Shown here: one piece after another, positions 1-10,883 of the stretch
Position numbering within the stretch: position 1 is the stretch's first letter
How the letters are laid out: every line of letters begins with the position of its first letter
Translations under genes and position numbers: made by a program
Notes under the pieces: model-generated
The model's input: the letters and a program-made list of their open reading frames with translations, nothing else
Database searches by the model: none
Told to the model about the DNA's origin: nothing
Assembly: GCA_947396885.1 (NCBI GenBank)
Contig: OX377205.1
Span: 55,350,676 to 55,414,675 of the forward strand
Direction of reading: 5' to 3'
From: Heligmosomoides polygyrus polygyrus
Taxonomy: Eukaryota; Nematoda; Chromadorea; Rhabditida; Heligmosomidae
DNA: 64,000 nt

Positions 1-196
1 AAATATCGGTGCTACTACGTCCTTTTATTGAACCGGTGATACGGAGAAGCGTAGATGTTCAGTTTGTGAGGAGTGTATTTTGCTTACATGCTTTTTCGCA
101 ATCTTCCATCATTGTTGAAGAAGGTTGGTACATCATTACCTATTGTTACCAGTTCGTTGCTACATTTTTGACTCCATCCATGTAAGGAATACAATA
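1..196. other. unassigned sequence
   Basis: No coding region, repeat pair or RNA signal that I can support. It borders the palindromic element that starts at about 197. Confidence 0.4.
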
Positions 197-946
197 GATT
201 CAAGTCTTCTGTGCCACGCAGGCTTATTAAATTCAAATTATTACGCCTGACGTTTCGACGGTATCGTCGTTATCAAAGGCCTTAAAGAAGTTCGTGGTCT
301 GCAGAATGTACACTCATACCGTCATCTGCCCCAATTTTCCCAACCCTGCAGTACCAATGGGGTCCCAAGAGTGTCACGAAGAAATTACTCCAATACGAAC
401 GCAACTGACCGCTGCTTTATCATCACTGGAAGACCGCCATACTATGCGACAAATGTAGCAAGTGAAACACACTCGGTATACAAGAGTATACGGGCTTCGA
501 GTATGTCTCACAGCTCACACAGTGGAATAAAGGGAGGGTCAGGAACGGAAAACAAACAGGAACGAGTGCGTTTCCATTACAAGTGACTTTTGCCCTTTAT
601 TCCACTGTGTGAGCTGTGAAACACAATGCTACTCGATGTCCGTATACTCTTGTATACCGAGTGTGTTTCACTTGCTACATGGTTGTCGCATAGTAGGGCG
701 GTCGTTCAGTGCTGATAAAGAGGCGGTGAGTTGCGTTCGTATTGGAGTGATTTCTTCGTGACACTCTTGGGACCTCATTGGTATGGGTACTGCAGTTGGA
801 AAAATGTGGGCAGATGACGGCGTGAATGTACATTCTGCAGACCACCGAACTTCTTTCAGGCCTTTGATAACGACGATACCGTCGAGACATTAGGCGTAAT
901 AAAAGTTGAATTTAACAAACCTGCGTGGCCACAGAGGATTTGAACC
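197..946. repeat. 750-bp palindromic element with hammerhead-like motifs
   Basis: The left arm (197 to about 580) is repeated as its reverse complement in the right arm (about 590-946). Both ends carry a tRNA 3'-half-like B box, GGTTCAAATCC on the - strand near 936-946 and a variant at 197. This is followed by the shared string CCACGCAGG. Each arm contains a small hairpin, CGACG-loop-CGTCG, followed by AAAC or AGAC (- strand 244-281, + strand 861-890). The layout resembles the hammerhead-like region of Penelope-like elements. The short ORFs inside are arm-mirrored and look non-coding. A related arm occurs at about 7465-7560. Confidence 0.7.
861..894 (+). ncRNA. hammerhead-ribozyme-like motif (degenerate)
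   Basis: A TTTGATAA segment precedes a 5-bp stem (CGACG/CGTCG, 4-base loop), then AGACATTAGG. The left-arm copy (- strand 244-281) has AAACGTCAGG at the same place. The order is that of the hammerhead core (CUGANGA, stem II, GAAAC, GUC), but several core bases differ. Self-cleavage is therefore doubtful for this copy. Related motifs lie at 7517-7552, 25559-25592 and 50229-50262 on the - strand. Confidence 0.3.
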
Positions 947-1082
947 TACTCTATCAAAATGCCCAGGTTTTATGGCAGTCGACCATGAAGAATATGATAG
1001 AATTTGCTATCTACAACAGCTTTCATCTTGAAGCAGCTTGACTGTTCGAAAATCAAGAGGGGCCATCACTGTACTAGCGAGG

Positions 1083-1330
1083 TCGAAAAAAAAAGTTATT
1101 CATACTTTACGGGTGTTACTCGGAGTGCTGATCATGAATCTGACATCGGTTTCTTTATTTCCCGGTTTTTTATGACAGGTTAGAAAAGGTATATTTGAGG
1201 GTGGTGTGGTCGGATGCACCAATTTCGACCAAACTTTGTGCGTGGGGGTTATTTAGGGTGCTGATCACAAATCTTCCATCAGTTTTTGATTTGCTTAACC
1301 TGGAAGTGAAGAGTCCTCACCTTTCCACTT
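1083..1330 (+). repeat. GCTGATCA-type dispersed repeat, degenerate copies
   Basis: Two degenerate copies of a block found throughout the window. The block is a 'gtcga-aaaaa' stretch, 'ggggttattt', 'gtgctgatcac', then 'gaatctgacatc' and 'cgttttt'. Better copies are at 3390-3440, 3580-3650, 29460-30030, 44660-44730 and 45000-45070. It is probably the interior of the GCACTAG-ended MITE family described at 29384-30102. Confidence 0.5.
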
Positions 1331-1604
1331 TCAAAGAGCTCGAAGAACATAAACGACATTTGTTGCCACGTTTTTGTCTAAAAAATGGGTTGGAAATGGG
1401 AATACAGAGTCCCACTGACGATAAATCTCAAAATGAAAAAAAGTAGGAGGGGGAATCGAACTCATGACATTGCCCATGTGAAGCTACAACAACCACCACG
1501 CCATCCAACCACATTGGCTGGGTGGCAGCAGGGCGTCATGAACTTCGCACTCACGCGTCCACACGCCTTTTTCGACCACAGAAGAGTATTCCGAAAAAAG
1601 TAAC

Positions 1605-2268
1605 GGTACTATTGTACTTATGGTACCCCACTTAATCTTGTTTAAAATAGGTCTACTAGGGGTAGTCTGCATGGGAAGAACGAATATCATGGTCGTTTTC
1701 TGCGGACATGCCTTATAAGTCCGTTATATTAAGTTCGAATTGCCCAAGGCCTTGAGAAATAGCGCGCGCTGGCAAGAGACGCAGAAACTCCGCCTCCTAT
1801 CGATGCGAACTATTTCGCCGTCTCTAGCTCTTTTCCGTTCGCGCGGAGTAGAGCACAGAATTGGGCAGGGGAAGGGACTCCGGAATGTGAGCCCACTAGC
1901 GCACCCGTGCTAAAATTGCCTTCATCCTGGAGTCCCTTCCATTGCTAATATGAAAACAAATAGACGCGGATCTGTAATCAAAAAGGAAATAAGGCTGCAC
2001 TTGCATTCGCTGCATGTAGTTAGTCGCCGCGCCTGCACGCTGACCCCCCGGGAAGACGGTCGCGATTGCGTGCTGGCAGGAGGCGGTGTCTCTGCGTCTC
2101 TTACCAGCGCGCGCTATTTCGCAAGGCCTTAGGCAATTCGAACTTAATGTAGCGGGCTTATAAGGCATTTCCGCAAAAAGGCGACTATGATTCGTTCTTC
2201 CCATGGCAGATTACCCCAGTAGACCCATTTTGAACAAGGTTAAGTGGGGTACCATGAGTAATAGTACC
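1605..2268. mobile_element. GGTAC-ended MITE with 8-bp TSD
   Basis: The element begins GGTACTATTG and ends with AGTACC. Long imperfect terminal inverted repeats include GGTACCCCACTTAA and the CGCGCGCTATTTC block. It is flanked by an exact 8-bp duplication AAAGTAAC (1597-1604 and 2269-2276). The uninterrupted target survives at about 34438-34445 in a related repeat. There is no transposase. A second copy lies at 27539-28095. The 8-bp TSD would fit hAT or Merlin-like transposases, but the superfamily is not established. Confidence 0.8.
1853..2019 (-). repeat. recurrent ~165-bp core (copy 1)
   Basis: This is the interior of the MITE. On the - strand it runs from CTACATGCAGCGAATGCAAG through GGAACTCCAG..GATGAAGGCAATTTTAGCA to a CCCTGCCCAATTCTGTGCTC-like end. 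Further copies are at 27800-27960, 56964-57130 and 61713-61862, the last two in other repeat contexts. Confidence 0.65.
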
Positions 2269-2777
2269 AAAGTAACTATGGTTTTGGACTCCCCACATGG
2301 GACCCTGCATCCTGTAAAAATTCCACCGCAAAAGCTCACCGCCACTTTGGAGGCTCTCCTTGTTAGGGCCCGTTCATACTTCTGGAGAGCGCCTTGTCGC
2401 CCGTGCAAAACATGTGCAAATCGACTGAAACCGAGCGTTCGCCACCGAAATCGGTTCATACTCGATCGCTGTTGCTGTCGCTTTCTTCGCTCCAGCCACT
2501 CTCATCACTGCTGTCGTCTGTTCATACCTCGCGCCGGCGACAGGAGCGACTGCGGCGACGGATGGAGTGCGGAGTACGTGATTACACCATAGCACACTAG
2601 TGCTCCTAGGAAACGATTCCTATTGTGCCATTCTTCAGGCGCCGTATGCTCATGTTCCCCCGTTGCGGAAATTCAACCAATATCAACATATCTTATCACG
2701 CCTCAATCCCCCACCGGGGTAGACAAGCATACGGCCCTAGATCACGGTAGGGCATGCTCTTATGCTTCTTCTGACCT

Positions 2778-4240
2778 GGGAATGCCGCCAGCTTCCCATG
2801 GAACTTCGGATTGAGACCTATATCACGCGAAAGAGCTCGAGACGCTGATCACAGATATGCACACCAAATTTGCTAAATGGATCTCCTAAGCGAGTTATGG
2901 CCGGCGGAAGCCGCGATTCTTCCATGTGTTAGGCGCGCTCAACCAGCGTTGGGCGCAGTATTGCGCGGAAATTAGCGGTTCGGCTATCAGCGCCGTAAGC
3001 AGTGGCGGCGGCGCAGTGGCAGAGTGCTCGCTCCAGAGGATTGGGTTCATTGGTTCGGTTCCCGCCGCTGACGGGCTTTTTGCATTTTGTGATCTATTTT
3101 CGATGAGGACCTATAATCTCATTTTTAGCACATTTTTGAGCGAACGGCTAATGGCTATTTGCATTTACGTCTATTTGAAGACGGAAACGTGTTTTCAGGT
3201 AAAATGTTTTATTCATGACGTGAAGCAAGTCAGAAATTCAAATCAAAACAAAATAAAAAGTAAAAATAAAATCAAAAATCAACAGAACCTAATAAACATA
3301 ATAAATAAAAAGTAAAGACATTAGTTAAAAGTTCCGACTCCACCGACACGATTTCGGTCGAAAATTTTTTTTTGCTGAAACTTCGTCTAGGGGGTTATTT
3401 GGGTGCTGATCACGAATCTGACATCCGTTTTTCACGATTCGGTCGGAGACCACCTACACCTTTAACAAGGGTGGTCCAGGCAGAGTCACCGATTTCGCTG
3501 GGCACTAGTTAAAAGTTCCGACTCCACCGACACGACTTCGGCCGAACGGTTGTAGCAACGGTGTGGGTGGTCTCCGACCGAATCGTGAAAAACGGATGTC
3601 AGATTCGTGATCAGCACCCAAATAACCCCCTAGACGAAGTTTCAGGGGAAAAATTTTTTCGACCGAAGTCGTGTCGGTGGAGTCGGTACTTTTAACTAGT
3701 GCCTTTACTTTTTGTTTATTATGTTTATTAAGTTTTGTTGATTTTTGATTTTATTTTTACTTTTTATTTTGTTTTGATTTGAATTTCTGACTTGCTTCAC
3801 CTCATGAATAAAACATTTTACCTGAAATACGTTTCCGTCTTCAAATAGACGTAAATGCAAGTCGCAATTAGCCGTTCGCTCAAAATGTGCTAAAAATGAG
3901 ATTATAGGTCCTCGTCGAAGATAGATCACAAAATACAAAAAGCCCGTGAGCGGCGGGAACCGAACCAGTGAACCCAAACCTCTGGAGCGAGCACTCTACC
4001 ACTGCTCCGCCGCCACTGCTGACGGCGCTGATAGCCGAACCGCTAATTTCCGCGCAATACTGCGCCCAACGCTGATTGAGCGCGCCTAACACATGGAAGA
4101 ATCGCGGCTTCCGCCGGCCATAACTCGCTTAGGAGATCAATTTAGCAAATTTGGTCTACATATCTGTGATCAGCGTCTCGAGCTCTTTCACGTGACATAG
4201 GTTTCAATCCGAAGTTCCATGGGAAGCTGACGGCATTCCC
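2778..4240. repeat. 1.46-kb foldback with tRNA-like sequence in both arms
   Basis: Left arm 2778-3323 is repeated inverted as 3703-4240. Each arm holds a tRNA-like segment (+ 3003-3070, - 3950-4018) with an A-box-like GGCGCAGTGGCAGAG and a B box GGTTCGGTTCC, then an A+T-rich tail. Between the arms lies a second foldback (3324-3702) ending in the CACTAGTTAAAAGTTCCGAC-type terminus seen at 29384 and 30102. An extra internal copy of that terminus is near 3505. ORFs here only mirror the arms. Confidence 0.8.
3324..3702. mobile_element. GCACTAG-ended MITE nested at the foldback centre
   Basis: Both ends read CACTAGTTAAAAGTTCCGAC or a one-mismatch variant, in inverted orientation. The internal GCTGATCA block is also inverted. 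It shares its termini with 29384-30102. The flanks are the A+T-rich arm tails of the outer foldback, so no TSD can be assigned. Confidence 0.65.
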
Positions 4241-4483
4241 TGGTGAGTGCCCAATTGATGATGTAGGTAATATGACTGTTTGTTAGAGTCCGTGTTAACT
4301 GATTGGTTGACTGCCAAGAAATAGGCGTTATGGTCAATTGCGTCACACCGTTCGTCGCCCCAGTCGCTCTCGTCGCTCCCGTCGCCTGTTCCATACATTC
4401 CGGGCGTTGTTGTTGCTGCGCTGCCGTCGCGATTTATAAATAGGGCCTCAGGGTGGACATCAAGTGTTCCTTGTTGCTTCGCT

Positions 4484-5590
4484 TTACATTTGTGTAAAAA
4501 AAGTAAACAAAATATTACTGCATGATTCTGCACCATTCCCTTGTATTGAAGAGAATAGGTAATTCAAGTAAATGATCATCCTATGGCATTCTTTCATATT
4601 GTGCAGTGACACGGTAGAACTGCGCGAAATAGTATCAGTGATATCTGTATGAGTCACCACCGATAGCGATGTACTGGTCATGGCTTGTTCTGGAAATGAC
4701 CAGAGGTGCTGAAGAAGGAAGCTATGAGACGGACTCTGGAAAATTGTGTGACGGTGGTCGGGAGCGTATCCACACAAATCGCTTAGCTTCTGCTCTGACA
4801 AATTCGCTGAGTTAGCGCGATGATTTTAAAAGAAAACGCGAACCGCAAGGTGTGAGCGACCACTGCCATTGTTTCTTTGTGGAGCTTCTAGAGGTTGTTG
4901 TGGTGGACCTTTTATCACCAGATCTGCACAATACCGTACTGCTCGTGTTCAGAGGACAAGCGTCGTATGTGTTAGACTTATCTCGCGTAACGCCATCCTT
5001 ATTCTGTCGATTTTTTAGTGGGGAAAGCATCACTATAGCTCCATTCAAAGAAAAAACTAACGTTTGGGTGCTTTCATCATTCTGGTTAATAGGACAGGGT
5101 GAGAAGGACATATACTAGCCAGGACCTTTCGGTATGGTGTAATAGGTGAGAACTCTTGGTCGATCTTCTCATTCTACGACTCTGGTGTTTATGCGGAAAT
5201 CACTGAGACTATGCGCATCGGCTCTATGCTCTCTCTTTTATTTGTTTTTACAAGTACGTAGATGGGATCCTTACCACTGTCAAGCGGCCACTGGAACTCT
5301 TGCTGAGATGCCCGCCTTGACAGAAATTTCCATGCAGTCTAATGCTTCGGGATATGCTCCGCGGTTTCCTTATATTCATTGGTTCGAAAAAGCGTTTGCA
5401 ACCCCTATTTTTCATTCTGAAAGACTTGAAATATCGAAGATCGCGGCATGTACTCTCCATATCCCTTCTTTAGTCCTACATTGTGATACAGTCTCTTAAG
5501 TGGTGAAGAGAATTTGTGCCATGGCGTAGTAAAACTGTTTAGGTAAGCATCATTGGAGGAGAAACGATAACATTCGAATGGAAACAAGAT
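4484..5590 (-). CDS. possible multi-exon host gene, unrecognised
   Basis: Several moderately long - strand open stretches sit in a region free of obvious repeats: 5405-5587, 5275-5460, 4850-5111 and 4560-4801. Splice-like signals lie between them: a GTAAGG donor at about 5270 (minus sense) and TTTGTCAG before 4795. The deduced peptides are serine/threonine rich and match no family I recognise. Start, exon joins and stop are undetermined. It may be non-coding. Confidence 0.2.
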
Positions 5591-5810
5591 GATCCTCAGA
5601 AAAATAGCGAATTAGTGTCAATTCTGTTTGAGGTGATCGGGTGAGTGACTGTCAAATGCCTTATGTCTTTCTGATTAAACGTTGTTTTCTAATTCAAATC
5701 CTACTTTTGACGCGTTCAAATGCGCCATCATGTGACATTGGACATATTCGTCCGTCGACGTACCAGATTAACTTACCATACTCGCCTGATGCAGTCTGCT
5801 CATCACTCAA

Positions 5811-6820
5811 TTAGTTGGGAAGAATAAGGAAAATGATCGGATTGATTTATAAAGTTTTAAGAGGTGGAAGACGTCCTTCGGGCCGTCGCTCTAGCAATAT
5901 GCGGTCTAGCGTTGTCGTGTTGAAAATACACTTTCACTTGCTCTCCTCGTGTGGTTTGAAGGGGGGCCCCCAACTTCCTCAGTTGGCTGACGTAAACCTC
6001 TGCCGTCACTGTTATCCCTTCGTCCAGCAGCTCCCAGTATTCTACGCCAAGAACGCTCCACCAAATGCATAGCATCACCTTTTCCACGTGAAGGTCGGGT
6101 TTCGGAACGTCCTCTGCCTATCCAGTTGCGTCAACCCACTGTGCACGCCGGTGATAATTAGAGTAGAGTATCCACTTCTCATCCCCGGTGACAAGGTTGT
6201 CCAGCCATTCGTGGGTACGTCTGAGGGTAAGGAGAGACAGAGCGACATCGGCTCTGCGATCCATGCCGTGTTGTGTCGTCGTGAGGTACCCAGCGACCCA
6301 ATTTTTGCACCTTGCCAATCGACTTCAATCCTCGAACGACTGTTGAGTGACCAACACCAAGAGTGCTTGATAGTTCGCGAGTGGTTTGGTATGGATCCGC
6401 TTCCACTCTACTTCGGAGGCCATCCAAATCCAATGTCATCGGGCGCCCTTCTCGTTCATTATCTTCAACGGAGAATTCACCAACTGCAAACTTCGAGAAC
6501 CACTGGTACACAGTACTTCGAGCAGGAGCACTCTCGTTGTAAACATCCTTCAGGCGACAATACGATTCGTTGGCATTGAGGCCAGATTGATGCAGGAATA
6601 ACATGACGTGCCGAATATGCGTCCCAGTTGGGATGAATTGCTTAGCCATAATAGCTGACGTTAACAACACAGAAGTAAATTTTAGGTACAGTTTTGTAGC
6701 CCTTTCCTTTCTCTATCGATCGATCATATACGCGTTGATACATGTGAGAAATTTGGCGGGAAAATGCGCTTTCAATTCAGGAGGGATCAAATGTCCGAGA
6801 ACTTATGCACCAACCTAATA
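5811..6820 (-). pseudogene. mariner transposon, internally deleted, transposase broken
   Basis: On the - strand, 6670-6179 encodes a mariner N-terminal half with paired helix-turn-helix features (IRHVMLFLHQ, TVYQWFSKFAVGEFS, EGRPMTLD, DPYQTTRELSSTLGVGHSTV). A frameshift near 6200-6300 separates it from VTGDEKWILYSN (first catalytic Asp). The next block, VMLCIWWSV..YFQHDNARPH, has the second Asp. The third catalytic Asp block is missing. The right end reads as TTAGGTTGGTGCATAAGT on the - strand (6803-6820). A degenerate TTAGTTGGGAAGAATAAG lies at 5811. At about 1.0 kb it is shorter than a full mariner (about 1.3 kb). Confidence 0.85.
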
Positions 6821-6825
6821 TATAT

Positions 6826-7165
6826 ATAAAAGAGTAGTGTGTGTGTGTGTGCTTCCGTCCCTCCGTCCGTCCGTCACATCTGAAGCAGGGCACGACGTAT
6901 TGGCGATACTCAACGCTTAACGAACGACAGCGCCCCGAAACTTCAGCCCTGAGGATAGTCGAGGTTGATGAACACGAATTTGGAGCTCGTTTTTGAAGTA
7001 TCGATCGCCGTCAATCGATATTGATAATGACCAAGTTATCGATTTTTGATGGATGTTGTTCAAGCGGTCCGAAAGTTTAACTCTGGGGGTTCTCGAGGTC
7101 GCTGAACACGAATCTGAAGTTCGTCTTTGATGTTTCGATCGCTGTCAAACGATTATCGATTTTCT
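6826..7165 (+). repeat. Helitron-5'-end-like repeat
   Basis: It starts with an A+T-rich ATATATATAAAAGAGTAG, then (GT)n and a (CCGT)n run. Two degenerate units of about 130 bp follow, each with 'cgaggt..gaacacgaat', 'tcgatcgccgtcaatcgat' and 'atcgatttt'. Related units occur at 42470-42790 (-) and 62875-63660. The start resembles the TCTATATATAAAAG-type 5' ends of animal Helitrons. No Rep/helicase coding is seen, and no 3' CTRR hairpin was confirmed. Confidence 0.4.
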
Positions 7166-7464
7166 ATGGATGTGGTTCATTTTTTCTGCTTCTTTCTAAC
7201 TTGCCGCAATCGACGTAGTTAAGGTGTTCTTCCTGCGAGAACCACGACATAGAATACAGCTACAGTTGACGATGAGAAGATACTACTACGGCGAAGTCGT
7301 CAGGGCGGCCGAGAGACCGCTCTGTCGGCTGGTAAATATATAGTAGGATCAAGCCAGTTGCCCGTTCTTAATGGAAGTTCAAAAGTCATGCTTAACATGC
7401 GCAAACTCACCACGAAAATTAACACGAAGCTCGGCTGTCATGAAACTGGGTCTTTCTGAATTGT

Positions 7465-7960
7465 TTTAATACTTCTGTGCCAGCAGGTTTGGTATGATGG
7501 AACGTATTTATTTCTTCCTGATGTTTCGACAATTTTGTCGTTTTCAAAGGCCAGAAAAAGGTTCGAAACCTAAGATCAGGCACTCATCTTGGCAAAGACT
7601 TAGGTTTCCAACTCATCTAGTTTCAACGATTTCCCAAAAATGCTAGGTGAATACCACTGAGGCAAACCAAACTCGCCGTTATTCCACCAGCACCGAGTGA
7701 AAGCTGTCATATGACTAACATAGAGCAAATAAGACCTACCAAATATAAATCTATAGCGATGTTAAGCTATAGAAATGCTTGGTCTCAGATCCCACACAAT
7801 AAACGGAACCTTTCTGAACCCAACGATGAACAACCGAAAGGAGTGACTTCCAATCACCATTGACCTTTGCCGTTTATTGTAAAGGTCAATGGTGATTGGA
7901 AGTCACTCCTTTCGGTTGTTCATCGTGGGTTCAGAAAGCCTCTCGAGTCTGGCTTCAATC
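7465..7960. repeat. copy related to the 197-946 element, with central hairpin
   Basis: 7485-7555 shares CTTCTGTGCCA, GCAGG and TGTTTCGAC with the first palindrome. It carries a hammerhead-like hairpin on the - strand (7517-7552: stem CGACAA/TTGTCG then AAACATCAGG). The stem differs from the first copy but still pairs. At 7810-7867 and 7882-7938 a nearly perfect 57-bp inverted repeat flanks a 14-base loop (CTTTCTGAACCCAACGATGA at the outer end). A short region of unknown sequence lies between. Confidence 0.6.
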
Positions 7961-8175
7961 TCACTTTCACGCAACATAGTGCTCTTTTTCCTATCCTATC
8001 CTACTACATATAATCGGCTAATGTCCGTCACGGGGAAGGGGACTGAGGCCAAAAGATGTCTACTTCAGTACGGTGTATGCCAGCCGGGCTTTCTTTGAGC
8101 TTAACTATAGGCGATTGCTGGCGAACTATATCCTTGGCGGCTGATTGTCCAAGTTTACGAGATATTCAAGGGGCA

Positions 8176-8345
8176 ACGCGTCAGGGTATGAATGGGGATC
8201 GAGTGCAGAGCGTAGGGATTCAGAAGGCGTGCCCTAGACGTCATTCAGTGTGTGTCTGGATTCAGAAGACGTGCTGAAGACGTCGTCCAACATGCGCAGG
8301 GATTCAAAAGACGTGCTGAAGACGTCATCCAACTTGCGTAGGGAT
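8176..8345 (+). repeat. ~47-bp minisatellite
   Basis: About 3.5 imperfect units containing GATTCAGAAGACGTGCTGAA and GACGTCGTCCAACATGCGCA. A related array is on the - strand at 42215-42390. It is A/G/C-rich with recurrent GACGTC. The small ORFs across it are repeat translations. Confidence 0.7.
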
Positions 8346-8439
8346 TCCGAGTAAGGGCGACCAATAGGAGAGGACCTATTCACGCTCCCCCCTCTAATGG
8401 GGGGGCGGCTAGAGAAAGTGACCACGGGATTCGGATGAG

Positions 8440-8836
8440 TATTACTGCCGTCGGACAGTAAGCGGTGTCGTCCAATACCGATTAATTTTAATTATGATTT
8501 TGCTGATTACGCACCGAATTGGGTTCTCATCCCTGTTTCTCGACACGTAGGGAACGAGCGCTTCGGAGAATATATAGCGTGCATGTGATGGAGGGTGGAT
8601 GGGCTTCATATGCGCAGTGAAAATTCTGCCCTACCATATCCCACTGCACTAATCTATATGGTAAAACCAGTTTTTTTTTTAACTGTAAGAACTCCTAAAG
8701 AACAAGGAAGGAAGATTGGGGTTGTTCTATTCTCGGGGTTTGGCGGCGAAGCCCACAACCAGATGGGATGGGGTTGTTCTATTTTCATGGTTTGGGGGCG
8801 AAGCACCCAACCAGACGTTTGGCGGCCCCTAGGCCG
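8440..8836. other. unassigned sequence
   Basis: Contains a duplicated 'gggttgttctatt' (8717 and 8769) and a T9 tract. No gene or element boundary that I can support. Confidence 0.3.
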
Positions 8837-9105
8837 CTGAACTTCTGCTACTACAATAGTATCGTCTTCACCGTCTTCCTCTCGATGTTTACCGAGTGGG
8901 GTTATTGAGGTCCGCTTTTGTTTACCAGCTAGGTGTTCCCTGATTCGAACAGTTTGTGTCCTCCCTGTTTCACCTTTGCATAGCTCGCCACGGGTTAAAC
9001 ACTGAATTTGGTGAACAACGCCCTTCTCAGCACAGTTTTTTCTTCATACGGGCAAACCCAGTCTCTCGTTATGCATGAGCGATCGTAAAGCCTGTTGTTA
9101 ACTAG
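8837..9105 (-). pseudogene. Penelope-like element, GIY-YIG endonuclease fragment
   Basis: Reading the - strand across frameshifts gives RFLVNNRLYDRSCITRDWVC, then GELCKGETGRTQTVRIREHL, then AGKQKRTSITPLGKHREED. These match the linker and the GIY-YIG-type endonuclease of Penelope-like retroelements (family pattern: NRLYD, then GETGR, then R..EHL). The frame changes at least twice. The element continues at 10386-10883 (RT part); the stretch between is a later LINE plus SINE. Together these form one old PLE relic. Confidence 0.75.
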
Positions 9106-9118
9106 GAACCGTATTGTA

Positions 9119-10032
9119 TTCTTCTTCTTTTTCTTCTTCAGCGTTTGTTCCGCTTCGCCACGGGGTCCGCTTTTCTGGTGTCACGACGCCACCTTTCCCG
9201 ATCCTGCGCTTGATCAGGGTGGACGCCAGTTACTTTCATGTCCGTGTGTAACGTATCGGACCAACGCTGCTTCGGGCGTCCTCTAGGCCGCTTTCCAGAT
9301 ACTTCCAACTCAAACCCTATCTTGCGGACGCTGTCTTCTTTTCCACGCAGAACGTCTCCGTACCATCGTAAGCGAGCTTCGCGCATCTTGTCAGCTATCG
9401 GCGTGACACCGAACTTCTGCCGCTTCGTTTCGGATAGGGTCCAGGTGCGTGAGACCAGCCGCCCAGCGCAGCATCTTCGTCTTCATGACGCCGAGGCGCG
9501 TTTCAACTTTCATAGTCGCAGGCCAACACTCAGGGCCGTACATCGCTACTGGCCGGATGACTGCTCTGTAGATCTTCGACTTGAAGCGCTCTGGTATCTT
9601 CTTGTAGCAGAGCACGCCAGTCAATGAGCGCCACTTGGACCAAGCTGCACTCATGCGTGAATTCAATTCGACCATCAGACCGCCGTCAGACGCTATTGCT
9701 GATCCCAGGTATTTAAACACCGAAGTGCGTGCAAGTTCAGTACCGCTAATCTTAATGGAGCCGGACTCGCTTACGTCAGTCGTTAGGTACTCGGTCTTCT
9801 TGACATTCAATTTGAGTCCGAACCTCGCCAGACGGTCGCACCAAGCTTGCACCTGCCGCTCGAGATCGTCTTTCTCTTCGCAAGCGAGCATCACGTCATC
9901 AGCATAAAGCAGCGTCCATGGGACGAGCTTCTGAAGATCTCGTGTGATGGCATCCATGACAACAACAAAGAGGAGTGGAGAAAGCGCAGAACCCTTGTGC
10001 ACCCAACAGACATGGGAAACTCCATTGAGGGC
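9119..10032 (-). pseudogene. RTE-A LINE copy 1, 5'-truncated
   Basis: The - strand encodes the RT C-terminal half. It has KGSALSPLLFVVVMDAIT, the catalytic WTLLYADDVML (YADD), FGLKLNVKKTEYL, VFKYLGSAIASDGG and the C-terminal ARLRWYGDVLRG domain, with a frameshift at about 9388. It ends in a TTCTTCTTC-rich tail (as read on +). It is flanked by a 13-bp target duplication, GAACCGTATTGTA (9106-9118) and GAACCGTATTATA (10033-10045). It inserted into the PLE relic. The endonuclease and early RT are absent, as expected for 5' truncation by target-primed reverse transcription. Confidence 0.9.
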
Positions 10033-10069
10033 GAACCGTATTATATAACTTCCTGATATATAACCAGCA

Positions 10070-10365
10070 AACAGGGCGTGTGTAGCGCAGTCGGAGGAGG
10101 CGCGACTGCCGCGTGCACCCGATACCAGGTTCCTGGTTCGGATTTCCCGCCCAGGCCAACCAAGCCGTCCATCCCTCCGGGGTCGGTGAATTGGTACCAG
10201 ACTTGTCTGGGAAGGATAAAGCGCTGACTTGTTCATCGGCTGGCCACCGCAAGTCATTGTATGGCCAAATACGCATTCATGTCGCCTCCACGACATCCCG
10301 TAGAAGTAGAATGCGCTGGCGCATCCCAGAAGGGATTGAGTAACGCCGTCCTTTATCCTTTATCC
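10070..10365 (+). mobile_element. tRNA-derived SINE, copy 1
   Basis: It starts with a tRNA-like head: A-box-like TGTAGCGCAGTCGGAGGAG near 10079 and B-box-like CTGGTTCGGATTTCC near 10134. A body of about 170 bp follows, then a TTTATCC tail repeat. It is flanked by an exact 13-bp duplication TATATAACCAGCA (10057-10069 and 10366-10378). A second copy is at 46285-46583 and a degenerate one at 51680-51945. ORFs across it are spurious. It inserted in the PLE relic close to the RTE-A copy. Confidence 0.9.
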
Positions 10366-10385
10366 TATATAACCAGCACAACTTC

Positions 10386-10883
10386 ATCTTCCAAGTTTGC
10401 TCGCACTAGGCAAAGCCATACAGCTATCGTGACTTCAGCAATGAAGGACAGTTGGAGACATACTTTGTTTTCCCGCGCATTTTCAGCATGTCTGTACCCC
10501 GTCCGGCTTTTTCGTTGTCATGGTTCGTGGTTCGCAATATTAGAGGCCAGCATGCATGACTCCTTTCGCTCCTCATGTCGTGCGTACACATCCACTGCCG
10601 TTCTGTACATGTTGAACAGCACTTCTGACTGCCAGAGGGTGAGCGGATTTCCCATGGACTATGGTGTTGTTGGAGCTACCTTTACGATACCACTTCACAT
10701 TTGAAACGCCATTTGGTATCCAACATGAGCGTTCAGATAGGGTAGCCAGCCTTCACACGGAGTCCCTCGGGTAAACTTTATGTGCTGTGATTGTGTGTTA
10801 AGGATTTCGAGTAACTCATCCATTTCGGATTGAGTTGCCGTTATAATGCAACAGTCATAAATGTATCGTCAGTACATTATGGG
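10386..10883 (-). pseudogene. Penelope-like element, reverse transcriptase fragment
   Basis: The - strand reading, with frameshifts and stops, gives RYIYDCCIITATQSEMDELL, EILNTQSQHIKFTREG, then a W(Y)RK-like and SAHPL segment. This is the post-catalytic RT region of PLEs (family pattern: R(Y)DD, INF/IKFT.E, LPFLD, YRKP..). The catalytic motif reads YIYD where the family has a Y.DD-type motif, so a key residue is changed. It is contiguous with 8837-9105 once the later insertions are removed. Confidence 0.7.

Larger units (their letters stand above)
1420..2370 (-). repeat. tRNA-like foldback-family fragment, split by a MITE
   Basis: Segments 1420-1604 and 2277-2370 match, in reverse complement, a continuous stretch at about 34345-34640, so they are one repeat copy interrupted by the 1605-2268 MITE. 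On the - strand near 1440-1510 there is a tRNA-like stretch whose B box reads AGTTCGATTCC. The stems are degenerate, so this is a tRNA-derived repeat and not a tRNA gene. Confidence 0.6.

Noticed and set aside
371..890. Mirror-image small ORFs in the first palindrome
   Set aside because: They encode near-identical peptides from opposite arms and strands, a consequence of the palindrome.
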